A stretch of DNA of 48,644 nt from the NCBI GenBank assembly GCA_905233145.1, contig CAJODI010000005.1, positions 1 through 48,644 of the forward strand. Direction: 5' to 3'. The notes beneath the pieces were generated by a model, which searched no databases, was not told the DNA's origin, and worked only from the letters and a program-made list of their open reading frames with translations. Below, piece by piece: positions 45,171 through 48,644 of the stretch. The translations under genes were made by a program, and so were the position numbers. Positions within the stretch are counted from its first letter, which is position 1. Each line of letters opens with the position of its first letter. This stretch comes from an uncultured Ruminococcus sp. (GTDB taxonomy: Bacteria > Bacillota > Clostridia > Oscillospirales > Acutalibacteraceae).

Positions 45171-45716
45171 ACCCTTTGCGTATTTTTCGGTGGCAGTATA
45201 AACATTATTTCCGTGGCAGTCAACCGCAACAATACACGGGAAATCCTCGATTACATATCTTCTGACTGCCTCTGTGCCCAAGTCCTCGTAGCAGAGGATT
45301 TCCTCGCCCTTTATGCTCTTGGCAATCAGCGCGGCTGCTCCTCCGATCGCGGCAAAGTATACGCAGTGGTTCTTTACAATAGAATCAATAACCTCCGGGC
45401 TTCTCGCGCCCTTGCCTATCATTCCCTTTAGCCCCAGCTCCATAAGAGACGGTGCGTATTTGTCCATGCGGTAGCTTGAGGTGGGTCCTGCCGGTCCCAC
45501 AACATATCCCGGCTTTGCAGGAGCCGGACCCACATAATATATCAGCTCTCCCTTTAGCTCAACCGGAAGCGGCTTGCCCTCACAAATCAGGTCGTACAGA
45601 CGCTTGTGCGCGGCGTCTCTGCCGGTCAGCACCGAGCCGCTAAGCAGCACGCTGTCGCCTGCCTGTAGGTTTTCTATTTGCTCGTCGGTAATCGGAAGCG
45701 TAATTTTCTTGGTCAT
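45168..45716 (-). CDS. fumarate hydratase C-terminal domain (beta subunit)
   Basis: MTKKITLPITDEQIENLQAGDSVLLSGSVLTGRDAAHKRLYDLI...YVGPAPAKPGYVVGPAGPTSSYRMD. Confidence 0.93.
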   Translation of the reverse strand: MTKKITLPITDEQIENLQAGDSVLLSGSVLTGRDAAHKRLYDLICEGKPLPVELKGELIYYVGPAPAKPGYVVGPAGPTSSYRMDKYAPSLMELGLKGMIGKGARSPEVIDSIVKNHCVYFAAIGGAAALIAKSIKGEEILCYEDLGTEAVRRYVIEDFPCIVAVDCHGNNVYTATEKYAKG

Positions 45717-45729
45717 GCTGTTTCCTCCC

Positions 45730-46581
45730 TTATATTTCCGCAAAAGCGTGTCTTGCCGCATGACAGCAGATGTTTACCGCCACCGGCATCCCGGCAATAT
45801 GAGTCGGTGATGTTTCGATATTCAGTCCCAGAGCAGTTGTATTTCCTCCGAGACCGGCAGGTCCAAAGCCCATTTTGTTGATTTCTTCAAGCAGCTCTGT
45901 TTCAAGCGCGGCGTAGTGTTCGTCGGGGTTTCTTTTGTCAATGGGGCGGAAGGTCGCTTTTTTGGCGAGCTGAGCGGCTCTCTCAAACGTTCCTCCGATT
46001 CCCACACCCACAACAATCGGCGGACAAGGATTGGGACCTGCGGCTCTTACGGTATCGAGAATAAATTTTTTGACTCCCTCAACGCCATATGAGGGAGTCA
46101 GCATTTTTATTGCCGACATATTTTCGCTGCCAAAGCCCTTGCCTCCGACAGTAAATCTGATTTTGTCTCCGCTCACGATTTTGGTGTGAATAATAGCCGG
46201 CGTGTTGTCTTTGGTGTTTGTGCGGTCAAAAACAGGATCACGAACAACGCTTTTTCTCAGATAACCTTCGGTATAGGCAAGGCGAACGCCTTCGTTTACC
46301 GCATCGTCAAAGCTTCCGCCGGCAATTACAACCTTGTCTCCGTACTCAACGAACAGCACAGCCATTCCGGTGTCTTGACAAAGCGGGATTTTTTCGTTCG
46401 CGGCTATCTTGTCGTTTTCTATAATCTGATCAAGAACCGATTTCCCAACAGGTGAAGCTTCTGTTTTTTTGGCGTTTTCGAGGGCGTTCATTATGTCGCT
46501 GCCTATAAAATAGTTGCAGTCCATAAACAATTGTCTGACAGTTTGGGTGATCTCAGACGCTTTGATTTCTCGTATATCCAT
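45730..46581 (-). CDS. fumarate hydratase alpha subunit
   Basis: [19 protein letters not shown]...[26 protein letters not shown]...[40 protein letters not shown] at 46581. Confidence 0.94.
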   Translation of the reverse strand: MDIREIKASEITQTVRQLFMDCNYFIGSDIMNALENAKKTEASPVGKSVLDQIIENDKIAANEKIPLCQDTGMAVLFVEYGDKVVIAGGSFDDAVNEGVRLAYTEGYLRKSVVRDPVFDRTNTKDNTPAIIHTKIVSGDKIRFTVGGKGFGSENMSAIKMLTPSYGVEGVKKFILDTVRAAGPNPCPPIVVGVGIGGTFERAAQLAKKATFRPIDKRNPDEHYAALETELLEEINKMGFGPAGLGGNTTALGLNIETSPTHIAGMPVAVNICCHAARHAFAEI

Positions 46582-46753
46582 TTTTTCCTCCGAATTTTGC
46601 AATTTATTTTATATTTATATTATAAATCTTTTTCTACGGTATTTCAATATCAAATACTTTGTGATATAATTTTTATAATTCAGTCATAAATTCGTCACAA
46701 TCCCGGTGTAAAATACTGATTGTAACGCTATATAAGAGAATGGGAGAACCGAA

Positions 46754-47434
46754 ATGAGTAAAATACTTGTTGTTGACGACGAATTCAGGATTCGTCAAAT
46801 CATAAGAAAATATGCCGAATTTGAAGGCTATGAGGTTGAAGAAGCCGTTGACGGTATGCAGGCGATCGAGGTTTGCAGAAAAAACAGCTTTGACTTAATT
46901 ATCATGGACGTTATGATGCCCGAGCTTGACGGCTTTTCCGCGTGCCGCGAGATTCGCAAGTTTTGCGACACCCCCATTATCATGCTTTCGGCAAGAGGTG
47001 AGGAATACGACAAAATCCACGGCTTTGAGCTTGGAAGCGACGACTACGTTGTGAAGCCGTTTTCTCCAAAGGAACTGATGATGCGCGTCAACGCGGTCAT
47101 AAAGCGCACCGGCAGTTCGTCAGAGACCGAGCCCAAAAAAGAAGTATTTAAATATCAGGGGCTGGAGGTTGATTTTTCGGCAAGGATTGTCACAATTGAC
47201 GGCAAGCGTATTGAGATGACACCCAAGGAATATGATCTGTTTTTCTATATGGTCAAGAACCGCGGACTTGCGCTAACAAGAGAAAGTCTTATCAGCGAGG
47301 TGTGGGGCTATGACTTTTTTGGCGACGAAAGAACGCTTGACACTCATATAAAGCTGCTTAGACGCAGCCTTGGAGAATACAGCAGGTGCATTGTTACTCT
47401 GCGGGGGGTGGGTTACCGCTTTGAAACGCTTTAA
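46754..47434 (+). CDS. OmpR/PhoB-family response regulator
   Basis: KILVVDDEFRIRQIIRKYAEFEGYEV...LIIMDVMMPELDG...; winged-helix C-terminus ...TLDTHIKLLRRSLGEYSRCIVTLRGVGYRFE. Confidence 0.95.
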   Translation: MSKILVVDDEFRIRQIIRKYAEFEGYEVEEAVDGMQAIEVCRKNSFDLIIMDVMMPELDGFSACREIRKFCDTPIIMLSARGEEYDKIHGFELGSDDYVVKPFSPKELMMRVNAVIKRTGSSSETEPKKEVFKYQGLEVDFSARIVTIDGKRIEMTPKEYDLFFYMVKNRGLALTRESLISEVWGYDFFGDERTLDTHIKLLRRSLGEYSRCIVTLRGVGYRFETL

Positions 47435-48644
47435 CCGAAATTATATTCCTCTGAAATTCAAGCTGCTTTTGTATTTTTTGGTTTTCGGAGCGATTATCCT
47501 TGTTGTTTTGTGGGCATTTCAATCGTTTTTTCTGGAATCCTTTTATACAATGTCAAAATCCGCTCAGGTTGAGCGCCAGGCAAAAATAATTTCGCGCTCG
47601 ATACAAGAGAACAAAAACATAAAATCAACCATTCAAGACGTTGCTTCGTCAAACGGACTGTCGGTGTATATCTACTTATCCTCGGGATCGCTTTTGGACA
47701 AAATTTATTCGTGCGAATATGATATCCCGGCAACTGCGCTTAACCTTGAATATCATGACGTTTATTCATATTACAATGAAGCAAAGGCAAACGGCGGAAC
47801 ATATATGTGCGTTACCTCTAACAGCGAAGAGGATGTTGCAAGACAGAAAATCACCAAGCTTATCAATCAGTTTTCTTCGCCAGACAGTGCGCAAAGCGAC
47901 ATTCGCTTTAAGGTTGACAAGGAAAAAAACCGCACCAAAAATATGGTGTATACCGATATTATTACACCGCCTGACGGAAGCGAGTATTTTTTGATTATCA
48001 CTTCGTCCATAACGCCGCTGACAAACACCGTTGACATCATAAAAAGCCAGCTTATTATAGTTTCAATCGTGTTTGTGCTGCTGTCTATTCTGTTTTCAAT
48101 CTACGCCAGCCGCAGAATTGCAAAGCCGATTTCCCGTACCAACAACGCCGCAAAGGAACTTGCAAAAAAGAACTACGATGTTGACTTCAACGCAGTGGGA
48201 TATCTTGAGGTTGAGGAGCTGAACGAAACCCTTAACTACGCAAAATCCGAGCTTGCTGCAACCGAAAAACTACAGCGCGAGCTGATTGCCAATATCTCGC
48301 ACGACCTGCGCACGCCGCTGACAATGATTACGGGCTACGGCGAGGTTATGCGCGATTTGCCGGGCGAGAATACTCCGGAGAATATCCAGATTATTATAGA
48401 TGAGGCGGCAAGGCTTTCAACGCTCGTAAATGACTTGCTTGATCTGTCAAAATTGCAGTCAGGGGCTACGGAGATGAAAAAAACACGTTTTTGCCTGACT
48501 GACAGCGTAAAGGATATTTTTATGCGCTATTCAAAGCTCAGGGAGCAGGATGGCTATAACATCACCTTTGAATACACCGAGAACGTTTATGTAATGGCGG
48601 ACGAGCTGAGAATTTCTCAGGTTATTTATAATCTTGTGAATAAT
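47421..48644 (+). CDS. HAMP-domain sensor histidine kinase (truncated by window end); not in ORF track
   Basis: TTG start at 47421 overlapping the response regulator; open for 408 codons to the window edge; ELIANISHDLRTPLTMITGYGEVM H-box. Confidence 0.9.
   Translation, partial: MKRFNRNYIPLKFKLLLYFLVFGAIILVVLWAFQSFFLESFYTMSKSAQVERQAKIISRSIQENKNIKSTIQDVASSNGLSVYIYLSSGSLLDKIYSCEYDIPATALNLEYHDVYSYYNEAKANGGTYMCVTSNSEEDVARQKITKLINQFSSPDSAQSDIRFKVDKEKNRTKNMVYTDIITPPDGSEYFLIITSSITPLTNTVDIIKSQLIIVSIVFVLLSILFSIYASRRIAKPISRTNNAAKELAKKNYDVDFNAVGYLEVEELNETLNYAKSELAATEKLQRELIANISHDLRTPLTMITGYGEVMRDLPGENTPENIQIIIDEAARLSTLVNDLLDLSKLQSGATEMKKTRFCLTDSVKDIFMRYSKLREQDGYNITFEYTENVYVMADELRISQVIYNLVNN

Noticed and set aside
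47641-47994. ORF MLRQTDCRCIST... in the ORF track
   Set aside because: Out-of-frame with the clear histidine kinase reading frame starting at TTG 47421.

Overview
The window looks like the chromosome of an anaerobic, spore-forming Firmicute. The combination of HydEGF, SpoVAC/SpoIIID, cohesin-like and dockerin modules and CBM26-like starch-binding modules suggests a Ruminococcus/Oscillospiraceae-type gut bacterium; this is inference, because no 16S gene is present. The gene content is mostly housekeeping: ilvB, nnrD, an Ogg-type glycosylase, iscS-like plus thiI, the TM1266-hydE-hydG-hydF hydrogenase maturation cluster, trkA/trkH, apbE, gtrA plus GT2, yfhO, FkbM methyltransferase, fumarase alpha/beta, and a two-component system cut by the right edge. 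RNA genes are tRNA-Arg(CCT) and an orphan 5S rRNA with its own promoter and terminator. The main unusual items are: (1) a 927-aa HD-domain plus Hsp90-like ATPase protein, a likely conflict/defence-type architecture, beside a tRNA, a 5' tRNA half and an ISL3 transposase remnant; (2) a four-helix-bundle (S23/IVP-like) ORF filling the loop of a ~107-nt inverted repeat, resembling a 23S rRNA intervening sequence but in an intergenic site; (3) about 12 copies of an intergenic MITE-like family with GGCAAYACCGCAYAATTC termini, plus a second two-copy MITE family, several of which abut or supply stop codons; (4) a class B sortase with an N-terminal MoCF/CinA-like domain, next to a second small MoCF-like protein; (5) an unnamed ~290-aa C-terminal domain shared by a cohesin-like and a six-CBM26 secreted protein, the latter followed by a 41-aa peptide gene absent from the ORF track; (6) a promoter-to-terminator unit with no ORF (candidate sRNA) upstream of the hyd cluster. 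No CRISPR array was seen. All assignments come from reading the sequence only; no searches were run.
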